Below, piece by piece: positions 1 through 9,287 of a DNA stretch of 64,000 bases. The DNA comes from Oceanobacillus damuensis (GTDB taxonomy: Bacteria; Bacillota; Bacilli; Bacillales; Amphibacillaceae): contig NZ_LQNF01000026.1 in the NCBI RefSeq assembly GCF_001618145.1, forward strand, positions 1-64,000, read 5' to 3'. The notes beneath the pieces were generated by a model. The model saw only the letters and a list, made by a program, of their open reading frames with translations, did no database searches and was not told the origin of the DNA. The translations under genes were made by a program, and so were the position numbers. How positions within the stretch are numbered: the first letter of the stretch is position 1; each line of letters starts with the position of its first letter.

Positions 1-38
1 GTTGCTTAATAAAACTCCAACTATTGGGGGTCACACCA

Positions 39-71
39 AAAGCGCAGTGTATTTCCCCGAGCGGTCGCCGA
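39..71. repeat. Partial copy of a palindromic Bacillaceae intergenic repeat
   Basis: The first 26 bases of this stretch match exactly the right arm of the full element at 33158-33275, including the core GTGTATTTCCCCGAGC, and similarity continues a few bases further. The matching left arm is not visible, so this looks like a truncated copy. The rest of 1-549 contains no convincing gene. It ends in the upstream region of the diguanylate-cyclase-like gene at 550, where I see only an inverted repeat at 415-430. Confidence 0.6.
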
Positions 72-414
72 GGTATCTCGCTTCCATTATTCGTGCCAAC
101 GTTCTAACACTAATAGTAGTTACGTCGCATTTTATGCAACAATAAAAAGCGGTAAATAACCGAAAAGAATTGGTGTCCAGTTATACCCAGTTAGCTAACA
201 GTTTATCCAAGATCAAGCAGTATATCTCCCCCCCAGAAAGCTTATTTAACATTCTCCTTTTGATGAGTCTAATACCGAACACGTTACAGAGGTGGGAAAT
301 TATTATCTCACTCTTTTTTGATCAGAAATGATTCCAAGCTGTTACAATACCCTCCTCCCCCTTTTCTATTCCACCACTATCGGAAACAGCCGCAAATCTC
401 CCATACACGCTAAC

Positions 415-430
415 TAGGAATTTCTTCCTA
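415..430. promoter_or_regulatory. Inverted repeat TAGGAA-N4-TTCCTA upstream of the GGDEF-EAL-PilZ gene
   Basis: TAGGAA TTTC TTCCTA lies about 120 bp before the start codon at 550. The same arms with a different centre (TAGGAA TGCA TTCCTA) occur at 17221-17236 upstream of the Tad pilus operon. Dyads of this size fit a dimeric DNA-binding regulator. The link to a LuxR-type regulator encoded nearby is inference. Confidence 0.4.
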
Positions 431-549
431 TGAATGATTCACTAATAAGAATCAGAAGAAATGAGAACCACTGGTGATACACTTTTCAAGCCTGCTGCCT
501 CAAAATAAGTATTAGACAATTCCAAAAAAACCAATGGGAGGTATGTAAA

Positions 550-2466
550 ATGAAAAAGGCGTTTTTTCAAAGGGAAAAGGTGCCGGCTAAAACATTTCCG
601 CCATATGAAACATCCAATATGGAACATAGTAATGAAAAAAGAAGCCATTTAAGAGATAGAAATATCCGGAAATTTACATCTCCGGCAAGACAACAAAAGG
701 AATATTTAAATAAGATTAACCATTTAACACATTATGATTATTTAACGGATCTTCCAAATAGGTCATTCTTTAATGAAAAACTTGCTTCCCTGATTGAAGA
801 AGATGAGGATTCTGGAAATGGTTTCTCAATTCTATTTATGGATTTGGACCGGTTCAGAGTTATCAATAATTCACTCGGAGACAAGGTCGGCAACCTATTA
901 TTAAGACAAATCAGCCAAAGAATAAATACATTCCTGAACTCCACATCCTTCCTGGCAAGAATCGATGGAGATGAGTTCGGCATTATACTTAAGGGTCATA
1001 ATGAAGATACGAAATACCCTATTACCATTGCCAAGGCAATAAAAGCATCATTTGATGAACCATTTGTTGTTGATGGTCAGCAGCTGTTCATTACTGTAAG
1101 TATAGGGATTAGCTGTTTTCCAACACATGGAAATACTGCCGAAGAATTGACGAAGAATGCTGCCATTGCACTTTATACAGCTAAAGAAGATGGAAAGAAC
1201 GCTTATATACTTTATTCACCTTCAATTAATGCAAGTTCACTTCATCTGTATTCGCTCGAGGGTGATTTAAGAAATTCCATTAAACATAATGAATTAGCGC
1301 TTCACTATCAGCCTAGAGTTGAAACAGCGTCCGGAAAAATAATCAGTGCAGAAGCTCTCATCCGCTGGGAGCACCCAATTCACGGTCTGATACAACCAAA
1401 TCGGTTTATTCCATTCGCCGAAGAAACTGGTTTTATTAATGAAATTACGGATTGGGTTCTGAAACAGGCTTGTCTGCATTTAAAACAGTGGAAAAAGGAA
1501 AACATTTCTGTCGTTCCAATTTCAATTAATATCACTGCACAAAGGTTCCTGAAAGACGATTGGAAAGATATATTTACATCCATCCTACTAGAAACAAATA
1601 CAGACCCTGCTTTAATTGAGTTGGAAATAACGGAAACAACCATGATCAAATATGAAAAAACAGCAGAATCATCCCTGCAATTTCTTAAAGAACTAGGCTT
1701 CAAGATTGCGTTGGATGATTTTGGAACAGGTTTTTCGTCACTTTCTTATATTAATAAGTTCCCAATCGATACGGTAAAAATCGACCGGTCCTTCACAAGA
1801 AATATCAACAAATCTGAAAGTACCGATGTAATTATTAAAACGCTTATTTTTATGACGAAGGGATTAAATATGAACCTGGTTGCAGAAGGCGTGGAAACCA
1901 CGGAACAGTTAAAATTCTTAAGACAGCAGGAGTGCCAGGAAATCCAAGGTTATTTATTCAGTAAACCAGTGCCTGCTGATACGTACCGATCCCTTTTAAA
2001 AAAACCTATTCTGGAAATTGCAGCAACTGATGAAAAAACAGAAACTAAAGGAAGAAGAAAGCATTTTAGAATTCCTTTGAAATTCCCTTCCCGCGCGCAA
2101 ATGACAATGACATCTTTGAAAGGAAGAAAAATGGATTTCAAAAATACAGAAGTATTAATTGAAGATATTGGTCCAGGCGGTCTAAAGTTTCTGTCAAAGA
2201 TGCACTTACCTGTAAGACCTGACAATGTCTACCAATTTAATACAAAAATTATGAATCATAATATTTGCCTAGATGGAAAAATTGTCTGGAAGGAAGAATT
2301 AAATGGGGTTTTTGCATATGGACTTAACTTTTCTATCGAAGAAAAAGATAGAGAACATTTAATAAAGCTTTTAAATCAGTTCTTAATTCAATTACGTAAA
2401 ACTCCCTTTGTTCCGAATTCTAATATAATTAAAAGTGATAGATTTGCCTATCTGAAAAATATGTAG
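550..2466 (+). CDS. GGDEF-EAL-PilZ protein, probable c-di-GMP phosphodiesterase
   Basis: This 638-residue cytoplasmic protein has a GGDEF domain at about 58-215, an EAL domain at about 235-480 and a C-terminal PilZ domain at about 500-625. The GGDEF signature is degenerate (DGDEF, 139-143) and no RxxD inhibitory site precedes it, so cyclase activity is unlikely. The EAL domain looks catalytically intact: EALIRW at 268, ITETT, DDFGTG, VKIDRSF and AEGVET are all present. PilZ keeps RxxxR (R503-R507) and a variant of the second motif, DIGPGG at 539-544, with Gly for the usual Ser. It should therefore hydrolyse c-di-GMP and also bind it. GGGAGG lies upstream of the ATG. It is the first of four same-strand signalling genes. 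Confidence 0.9.
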   Translation: MKKAFFQREKVPAKTFPPYETSNMEHSNEKRSHLRDRNIRKFTSPARQQKEYLNKINHLTHYDYLTDLPNRSFFNEKLASLIEEDEDSGNGFSILFMDLDRFRVINNSLGDKVGNLLLRQISQRINTFLNSTSFLARIDGDEFGIILKGHNEDTKYPITIAKAIKASFDEPFVVDGQQLFITVSIGISCFPTHGNTAEELTKNAAIALYTAKEDGKNAYILYSPSINASSLHLYSLEGDLRNSIKHNELALHYQPRVETASGKIISAEALIRWEHPIHGLIQPNRFIPFAEETGFINEITDWVLKQACLHLKQWKKENISVVPISINITAQRFLKDDWKDIFTSILLETNTDPALIELEITETTMIKYEKTAESSLQFLKELGFKIALDDFGTGFSSLSYINKFPIDTVKIDRSFTRNINKSESTDVIIKTLIFMTKGLNMNLVAEGVETTEQLKFLRQQECQEIQGYLFSKPVPADTYRSLLKKPILEIAATDEKTETKGRRKHFRIPLKFPSRAQMTMTSLKGRKMDFKNTEVLIEDIGPGGLKFLSKMHLPVRPDNVYQFNTKIMNHNICLDGKIVWKEELNGVFAYGLNFSIEEKDREHLIKLLNQFLIQLRKTPFVPNSNIIKSDRFAYLKNM

Positions 2467-2583
2467 TGTTTTGTTTAACCTGTATAAAGTTGAATTCAAC
2501 AAAAATATAGTCCCTTTTTCCCATTGGATATGATAATCTAGAAATATGTCGAAATTATATCTTTTGGGAGAGAGGAATCCATT

Positions 2584-5076
2584 ATGAGCATGAGCAAAGA
2601 GAAAAAAATAAATATACTCCTGGTAGATGACCGACCGGAAAATCTATTAGCTATCGAAGCTACCATCGAAAAAGATGAATACAATATAGTCAAATCTTCG
2701 TCTGGCGAGGAAGCACTTAAATATCTATTAAAAAATAATGTTGCATTAATATTGCTGGATGTCCAGATGCCTGGCATAGACGGGTTCAGTACTGCCAAAA
2801 TCATTAAAACCCGCGAAAAAACCAAAAATATACCAATCTTGTTCATCACTGCTAACAACATGGAGTCTGAACATGTTTTTATGGGTTATTCATTGGGAGC
2901 AATGGATTATATATTAAAACCAGTAGACCCTATGATTCTAAAAGCAAAAGTGGAAGGTTTTGTCGGAATTCATAAGATGGAACAACAGCTTATTGAACAG
3001 GCTAATACACTGCTTGAAAAAACAGATGAGCTGAAAAGGGCTAACATAGAACTTTCCGAAACCACCTCCAAACTTCGTGTGTCGGAAGCTTTGGCCAATG
3101 TAATCAATGAGACCTCTCTCGATTCCATGTTTATATTGGATAAGTATGGATCAATTATCAAAACAAATCCATCCGTAAATAAAATGTTTTCCTATAGTAA
3201 TCTGGAGCTGAAAGAAAAGAATATATTGACTTTATTCACGCACGAAGAGTCAAGAGAATATATGGAAAATATTTTATTGTCAGTCAAACATTTTGATACA
3301 ATCTCCGGTTTCGAGAATCCGAAAGAAATTTATGTCACAAGGAAAAACGGTACGACGTTCATGGCAAATATTCAAATTGGCATAAAATCTGTCCAGGGTA
3401 CTTTTCTTCTGGCATGTACGATCCGTGATATTACGGAGCAAAAGGAAAATGAAGGATTAATTGAGCATATGGCATACCATGACAGTTTAACAGAATTGCA
3501 CAATAGAAGATCGTTTCATTTGCAATTAACCAAGCACTTATCACAGGCAAGAGAATTAAATACCCCATTGAGTGTTCTGTTTTTGGACATGGATCGTTTC
3601 AAATACATAAATGATTCCCTGGGCCATCAGATAGGTGACCAGGTCCTGCTGGAAATTTCAAAACGACTGACCTCAAGCGTCAGAAATGGGGATATAGTCT
3701 CCAGGGTTGGTGGAGATGAATTTAATATAATTTTGCCTAACACCAATCGGGAAGGCTCACTGGAAATTGCAGAGAAAATTATGGAAGCGATCCAACAGCC
3801 GGTAACAATTAATCATTATGAACTGTATATTACGACCAGTATAGGATTAAGCGTTTTTCCGTATGATGGGGAAGATAGTTCTGTACTGATTAAAAATGCA
3901 GCTACTGCATTATATCGGGCCAAAGAAAATGGAAAGAACAATTTTAATGTGTTTCATTCCGGAATGAATATGCAATCTTACCGTTCCTTTAACCTGCAGA
4001 ATGATTTGCGGAAAGCTATCGAACAGGAAGAGTTTGAGATTTTCTATCAGCCCCGTGTAAATACGGAAACAGGCTCCGTAAACAGTGCAGAAGCATTGCT
4101 TCGTTGGAATCATCCAAACTGGGGCATTGTTTCACCAGGTGAATTTATTCCCTTGGCTGAAGAAACCGGACAAATTATTGAGATTGGTAATTGGGTGATC
4201 AAATCCGTGTGCAATCAAATTATTGACTGGAAAGAAAACCGAATAACCCCAGTCCGGATAGCCATTAATTTATCTGCCCAGCAATTTCTGCAGCATAATT
4301 TAGTTGAGAGCCTGCAGCAAATCATAGAGGAAAAAGAAATAGATCCCTCCTATCTGGAAATCGAAATTACTGAGTCTGCACTATTAAGAAACGAAGAAAC
4401 TGCTGCTATTACCTTACGAAAAATAAGAGACATGGGAGTCCATATCAGTATCGATGATTTTGGAACAGGCTATTCTTCGTTACACTATTTAAATAGGCTG
4501 CCTGTCAATACGCTAAAGATTGATAAATCGTTTATTGATGGCGTATTTAATAAGACGGCAAAAGAACAATCCATCGTCACGATGATTATTTCATTGGCTA
4601 AAGCCTTGAATCTAACCGTTATAGCCGAAGGAGTTGAAACAGAAGAACAGTTCAATTTCATACGAAATCTCCATTGTGAAGAAATTCAAGGTTATTTATT
4701 CAGTCCCCCTGTTGAAGCCAGCAGATTTGTGGAGATTATAGAAATGGGAAGCTATCCATTAAATGAATCATCTGTCCCATCAAATATTGTTGCAATGCCC
4801 GTAAAGGAAGAACCGAAAAAACAAACCATTATAAAGACTGCTCTCGATCAGATTAGGGAACAATTTCTGATTTCCAGCAGGGAATTAGACGTTTTCGAAC
4901 AGTTATTGGCAGGGCTAAGCAATAAAGAAATATCGGAAAATCTATTCATTAGTGAGCATACAGTAAAAAATCACATCTCGCGGATTTTTCAGAAGCTGCA
5001 TGTTAATGATCGAGCGCAAGCGATGGCAATGGTCTATCAGATTTGTATTAATGAAGGAGAAAATATAGTCAGGTAG
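2584..5076 (+). CDS. Response regulator: receiver-PAS-GGDEF-EAL-LuxR HTH
   Basis: This 830-residue protein has a receiver domain (about 8-125, phosphoacceptor D59 in LLDVQMPG), a short coiled linker, a PAS domain (about 165-285), an intact GGDEF domain (GGDEF 376-380, with RNGD inhibitory site five residues before) and an intact EAL domain (EALLRW at 503, ITESA, DDFGTG, LKIDKSF, AEGVET). It ends in a LuxR-type helix-turn-helix (about 770-825, NKEISENLFISEHTVKNH). It should make or degrade c-di-GMP under control of phosphorylation and also bind DNA, an unusual combination. Its HTH closely resembles that of the regulator at 17314-19428. The hybrid kinase 41 bp downstream is the obvious phosphodonor. 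The ribosome site is GGGAGAGAGG. Confidence 0.92.
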   Translation: MSMSKEKKINILLVDDRPENLLAIEATIEKDEYNIVKSSSGEEALKYLLKNNVALILLDVQMPGIDGFSTAKIIKTREKTKNIPILFITANNMESEHVFMGYSLGAMDYILKPVDPMILKAKVEGFVGIHKMEQQLIEQANTLLEKTDELKRANIELSETTSKLRVSEALANVINETSLDSMFILDKYGSIIKTNPSVNKMFSYSNLELKEKNILTLFTHEESREYMENILLSVKHFDTISGFENPKEIYVTRKNGTTFMANIQIGIKSVQGTFLLACTIRDITEQKENEGLIEHMAYHDSLTELHNRRSFHLQLTKHLSQARELNTPLSVLFLDMDRFKYINDSLGHQIGDQVLLEISKRLTSSVRNGDIVSRVGGDEFNIILPNTNREGSLEIAEKIMEAIQQPVTINHYELYITTSIGLSVFPYDGEDSSVLIKNAATALYRAKENGKNNFNVFHSGMNMQSYRSFNLQNDLRKAIEQEEFEIFYQPRVNTETGSVNSAEALLRWNHPNWGIVSPGEFIPLAEETGQIIEIGNWVIKSVCNQIIDWKENRITPVRIAINLSAQQFLQHNLVESLQQIIEEKEIDPSYLEIEITESALLRNEETAAITLRKIRDMGVHISIDDFGTGYSSLHYLNRLPVNTLKIDKSFIDGVFNKTAKEQSIVTMIISLAKALNLTVIAEGVETEEQFNFIRNLHCEEIQGYLFSPPVEASRFVEIIEMGSYPLNESSVPSNIVAMPVKEEPKKQTIIKTALDQIREQFLISSRELDVFEQLLAGLSNKEISENLFISEHTVKNHISRIFQKLHVNDRAQAMAMVYQICINEGENIVR

Positions 5077-5117
5077 GCTTTAAATAATGACTTACCCATC
5101 TGGGAGGAAGAAATCTG

Positions 5118-8100
5118 TTGAAAATTAGAACAAAATTGTTACTTGTACTTAGCACATTGCCCGTTCTTCTAATTATTCTGATCGCTATTGGAAGATACCA
5201 AATTACTAATTTCAATGAAATTAATGATGCCTTGCAAAACAATTACGATCTTTCCGTCGTTTCCGAAGCAATTCATCGAGATATAAAAGATGAAGCGATC
5301 AGTTTACGAAACATTATTCTATTTACTGATGAAAACACGATTCAAAGTGAAATGGAAAAAATAGAAAGATATGATGAACAAATATCAGCAAATATTCAAC
5401 TGCTGGGATCGACTGCTTATACGCAAGAGCAACAAGCTATCATTGAAGATCTATCAGATACCAATCTGGAATTCAATACCTATAAAGAACAGCTTATCGA
5501 GTCCATTAATGAAGGAAACCGGGAGGACGCCCTCGTATTAATGAACGAGAATTCTCTCGAAATCCAACAAGATTTCTTTGACTCCATTTCCCTGCTGACT
5601 GATACGTTTGAGTCAGATATGTTCACATCCTTGGATACGGCCAGAGAAGATTTTTCAAGAAATATTACTGTTGAATCAATTGTGTTAACGACCGTTGTTA
5701 TTTTTATCATGATACTTATGTATAGAAGTATATGGTCACTCACATCAAGATTGAGCAAAGTTTCGCATGCCATGAGCAATATTGCAAATGGGCATAAAGA
5801 TTTAGACACGAAAGTAGAAGTTATCTCCAATGATGAAATAGATGAAGTCGCCAAATCTTTTAATCAAATGTCCGAATCCTTAAAAGAACAAAGAAACAGA
5901 GAACAGGATCTGCTGTGGACAAAAACACATATTGCAGATATTACGACAAACTTAAGTGGTGCAAAAACGATAGAAACGCTCTCTGAAACATTCTTATCCA
6001 ACCTGCTTCCACTCGTTGAAGGCAACCATGCTGTTTTTTATGTTAAGGAAGAAGAGGATGACAATCAGGACTCTATTTTTAAACTTCGCGCTTCCTATGC
6101 GTTTAAAGAGCGAAAACATATGACAACCCATTTTCGTGCGGGCGAAGGTCTAATCGGACAGGCAGTACTGGAGAAATCACCAATCATCTTATCGAAGGTT
6201 CCCGCCGATTATATAACCGTAAAATCCGGCCTGGGAGAAGCTCCCCCCTTAAATCTGTACGTGCTGCCAATCCTGTTTGAGGGAGATGTCAAAGGCGTTG
6301 TAGAAATTTCTTCATTCCAATCTTTTAATGATAATCAACGAGTTTTAATGGAAGAACTTATAAGTGATCTGGGCATTCTTCTTGAAAGTGTGATGGGAAG
6401 AATTAGACAGGCCAAACTGCTGGAAGAAACGCAGGTATTAATGGAAGAAATCCAAGCACAGTCAGAGGAATTACAATCACAGCAAGACGAATTAAAAGCA
6501 ACGAATGAAGAATTGGAGCAACAAACAAATACCCTCCAGCGGTCAGAGGAAAAACTTCAGATTCAGCAGGAAGAACTGGAGCAAACAAATACAGAGCTGG
6601 AAGAAAAGGCTAAAAGTCTGGCAGAGCAGAATAAGATGTTTGTACAGAAGAACAATGAATTGGAAATCGCTCGTGCTAACCTTGAAGAGAAGGCTAAAGA
6701 ACTGGCCATCAGTTCAAAATATAAATCTGAATTCCTGGCAAACATGTCTCATGAACTTCGAACTCCTTTAAACAGCATGCTCATACTGTCAAACCTATTA
6801 TATGATAACAAGAATAAAAACTTATCCGAAAAACAAGTCAAATATGCAAAAACAATTAATTCTTCCGGAAAAGATTTATTAACGCTTATAAACGATATTT
6901 TGGATCTGTCCAAAATAGAATCTGGAAAAATGGATGTATACCCAAGCGAAGTACCCTTAGCAGCGTTGACTGAGTTTGTAGAGGCTAATTTCAGACCTGT
7001 TGCTAATGACAAAAATCTGCAATTCAACATTTCCATGGAAGATAATATGCCTGAGTTTATTTACAGTGATGAATTAAAAATTCAACAAGTATTGAAGAAT
7101 CTATTGGCAAACGCCTTTAAATTTACAAAAGAGGGAAAAGTTACGCTTGAGATTGAAACGCATCACCGATCCGGCAAAAAACCTGGGGTCATATTCTCAG
7201 TAACTGATACAGGGATTGGCATATCGAGGGAGGACAAGAAGGTCATTTTCGACGCCTTCCAGCAAGCTGATGGGACAACGAGCCGCAAATTTGGCGGTAC
7301 AGGTCTTGGTTTGTCAATCAGTAAAGAAATTGCTGCTCTCCTCGGCGGAACTATCACTGTAGAAAGTGAAGAAGAAATAGGAAGTACTTTCTCATTCTCT
7401 ATCAGTGATTATGAAAAAGATACGTTAACTGACGTTACAGCATCTGTGACAGAAACAGCAGTGGCAGTTGAGAGCTCAGATAAAAGAAGTGATTCACCAA
7501 TAATTACAATGAATGAACCTGTTTATACTGCCAGCAAGGAGATAAACGGCCATATTAAAAGACTGTTGCTTGTCGATGACGATTTGAATCAGCGGAACAG
7601 CCTGATGGAACTGGTCGGTGAAATGGATGTTATCATAAAAGCTGTGTCGACTGGAAAAGAGGCATTGGAAGAACTGAAAGGCAATCCATTTGATTTTATG
7701 ATCTTAGACTTAGGTTTATCCGATACAACCGGTTTTGACTTATTGGATGAAATTATGGAGAATCAGGCATATGAAAACTTGAAGGTTTTTGTCTATACTG
7801 GCCGTGATTTGACGACGAAAGAAGAATATCACTTAAACCAGCATGCCCATACCATCATTATTAAAGATGAACAATCCCCACATCGGTTAAAAGAAGAGCT
7901 TGAGCTTCACTTAAACATTGAAGCGGACGATGACGATGTTCCGGAACAGCCGAGTGAAGAAGCGATCCAGGATTCAATAGCCCTTGATGGGAAGAAGGTA
8001 CTTCTTGTAGATGATGATATTCGCAATGTATTTGCATTGACAAGTGCACTTGAACATTACGGAATGGATATTACCTTTGCTGAAAATGGAAGAGAAGGTC

Positions 8101-8378
8101 TTGAAGCATTACAAAGCAATCCAGATATTGATTTAGTTTTAATGGATATCATGATGCCTGAAATGGATGGATATGAAGCGATGCGCCGAATCCGGGAAAT
8201 TCCTGCTTTTATCAACTTGCCTATTATCGTACTAACCGCAAAGGCAATGAATGAGGATCGTTTGAACTGTCTGGAAGCTGGTGCATCCGATTATATTGTC
8301 AAACCGGTCGATACTGATCAGCTTATCTCGTTAATCAAGGTTTGGTTGTTTCAGCAGGAAGGAATTGTTTTGGCATGA
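5118..8378 (+). CDS. Membrane hybrid sensor histidine kinase with two receiver domains
   Basis: This 1086-residue protein starts at TTG after a GGGAGG site. It has a membrane segment at about 7-26, an extracytoplasmic helical domain of the four-helix/CHASE3 kind to about 184, a second membrane segment at about 185-207, and HAMP at about 205-260. A GAF domain (about 275-425) and a long Gln/Glu coiled coil (about 430-545) follow. HisKA carries H545 in NMSHELRTP, and the ATPase domain has DTGIGI and GGTGLGLSI. Receiver 1 has D864 and receiver 2 has D1010 in LMDIMMPEMDG. It probably phosphorylates the receiver-GGDEF-EAL-LuxR protein encoded just upstream. Its last bases overlap the cheR start. 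Confidence 0.93.
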   Translation: MKIRTKLLLVLSTLPVLLIILIAIGRYQITNFNEINDALQNNYDLSVVSEAIHRDIKDEAISLRNIILFTDENTIQSEMEKIERYDEQISANIQLLGSTAYTQEQQAIIEDLSDTNLEFNTYKEQLIESINEGNREDALVLMNENSLEIQQDFFDSISLLTDTFESDMFTSLDTAREDFSRNITVESIVLTTVVIFIMILMYRSIWSLTSRLSKVSHAMSNIANGHKDLDTKVEVISNDEIDEVAKSFNQMSESLKEQRNREQDLLWTKTHIADITTNLSGAKTIETLSETFLSNLLPLVEGNHAVFYVKEEEDDNQDSIFKLRASYAFKERKHMTTHFRAGEGLIGQAVLEKSPIILSKVPADYITVKSGLGEAPPLNLYVLPILFEGDVKGVVEISSFQSFNDNQRVLMEELISDLGILLESVMGRIRQAKLLEETQVLMEEIQAQSEELQSQQDELKATNEELEQQTNTLQRSEEKLQIQQEELEQTNTELEEKAKSLAEQNKMFVQKNNELEIARANLEEKAKELAISSKYKSEFLANMSHELRTPLNSMLILSNLLYDNKNKNLSEKQVKYAKTINSSGKDLLTLINDILDLSKIESGKMDVYPSEVPLAALTEFVEANFRPVANDKNLQFNISMEDNMPEFIYSDELKIQQVLKNLLANAFKFTKEGKVTLEIETHHRSGKKPGVIFSVTDTGIGISREDKKVIFDAFQQADGTTSRKFGGTGLGLSISKEIAALLGGTITVESEEEIGSTFSFSISDYEKDTLTDVTASVTETAVAVESSDKRSDSPIITMNEPVYTASKEINGHIKRLLLVDDDLNQRNSLMELVGEMDVIIKAVSTGKEALEELKGNPFDFMILDLGLSDTTGFDLLDEIMENQAYENLKVFVYTGRDLTTKEEYHLNQHAHTIIIKDEQSPHRLKEELELHLNIEADDDDVPEQPSEEAIQDSIALDGKKVLLVDDDIRNVFALTSALEHYGMDITFAENGREGLEALQSNPDIDLVLMDIMMPEMDGYEAMRRIREIPAFINLPIIVLTAKAMNEDRLNCLEAGASDYIVKPVDTDQLISLIKVWLFQQEGIVLA

Positions 8379-9223
8379 CAAGGGAAACAGCTCCAAATTC
8401 TGCACGAAAGAGTTTAGAAGAAGTGGAAATTGAATTGTTTTTAAAGGGAATTTATGAGTGGTATGGATACGACTATAGAGAATATGCCTACAGTTCCATT
8501 AAAAGGAGAATATGGCACCGTGTGCATGCCGAAAAATCTGCAACGGTACTCAAACTTTTGGATAAAGTATTGCATGATCCGGAATGTTTTCAAAGACTGC
8601 TGGAGGATTTTTCAATTAATGTAACGGAAATGTTTCGGGACCCCCTGTTCTTCCTGCAATTCCGGGAAGAGGTCGTACCATTATTGCGTACGTACCCTTC
8701 TATCCGAATCTGGCATGCAGGTTGCTCAACAGGCGAGGAAGTTTATTCAATGGCAATATTACTTCATGAAGAAGGACTATATGACAAAACTAAAATATAC
8801 GCGACAGATATCAATGCCAATGTGTTAAAAATTGCCAAAAATGGACAGTTTCCATTGGAAAACATGAAAAAATATACGAGTAATTACTTGCAGAGCGGGG
8901 GCAAAAAAGCCTTTTCCGAATATTATACCGTAACAAATCACGGTGTGAAGTTCCATCCTTTTCTCACTAAGAATGTAGTCTTTGCCCAGCACAATCTTGT
9001 TACAGACCGTTCATTTAATGAGTTTCATGTCATTTTATGCAGAAATGTTTTGATCTACTTCAATAAACCGCTACAGCAAAAAGTGCACGATCTCTTTTAT
9101 GAGAGCTTGGGCAGGTTCGGGATTCTTGGTCTCGGGGATAAAGAGACAATATCGTTCACAGAGAAATCTGCCTGTTATAAAGAACTAAGCAGAAAGCAAA
9201 AGCTGTATCAAAAGTTAAAATAG
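8375..9223 (+). CDS. CheR-type protein-glutamate O-methyltransferase
   Basis: This is a SAM-dependent methyltransferase of the CheR family, about 282 residues. It carries the helical N-terminal basic segment (IKRRIWHRV), the FSINVTEMFRD motif and the SAM-binding loop HAGCSTGEEVYS. I place the start at 8375: AGGAAGGA precedes this ATG at proper distance, and it overlaps the kinase stop as ATGA, implying translational coupling. An in-frame TTG at 8342 lacks such a site. No cheB or chemoreceptor gene is nearby, so its substrate may be the sensor kinase itself or a distant receptor. That is inference. Confidence 0.9.
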   Translation: MTRETAPNSARKSLEEVEIELFLKGIYEWYGYDYREYAYSSIKRRIWHRVHAEKSATVLKLLDKVLHDPECFQRLLEDFSINVTEMFRDPLFFLQFREEVVPLLRTYPSIRIWHAGCSTGEEVYSMAILLHEEGLYDKTKIYATDINANVLKIAKNGQFPLENMKKYTSNYLQSGGKKAFSEYYTVTNHGVKFHPFLTKNVVFAQHNLVTDRSFNEFHVILCRNVLIYFNKPLQQKVHDLFYESLGRFGILGLGDKETISFTEKSACYKELSRKQKLYQKLK

Positions 9224-9229
9224 GCAACT

Positions 9230-9268
9230 AAAAGAGTGACGTTCTGTTCTGACACACGTCACTCTTTT
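9230..9268. terminator. Bidirectional terminator between cheR and tadC
   Basis: A 12-bp perfect stem (AAAAGAGTGACG / CGTCACTCTTTT) closes a 15-base loop. A- and T-rich flanks on both sides let it serve the converging signalling and Tad operons. Confidence 0.85.
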
Positions 9269-9287
9269 AATTAGGTAGCTTCCAAAT

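Noticed and set aside
6505-6771. 88-codon frame inside the hybrid kinase gene
   Set aside because: It is another reading phase of the Gln/Glu-rich coiled-coil coding stretch, with no ribosome site.
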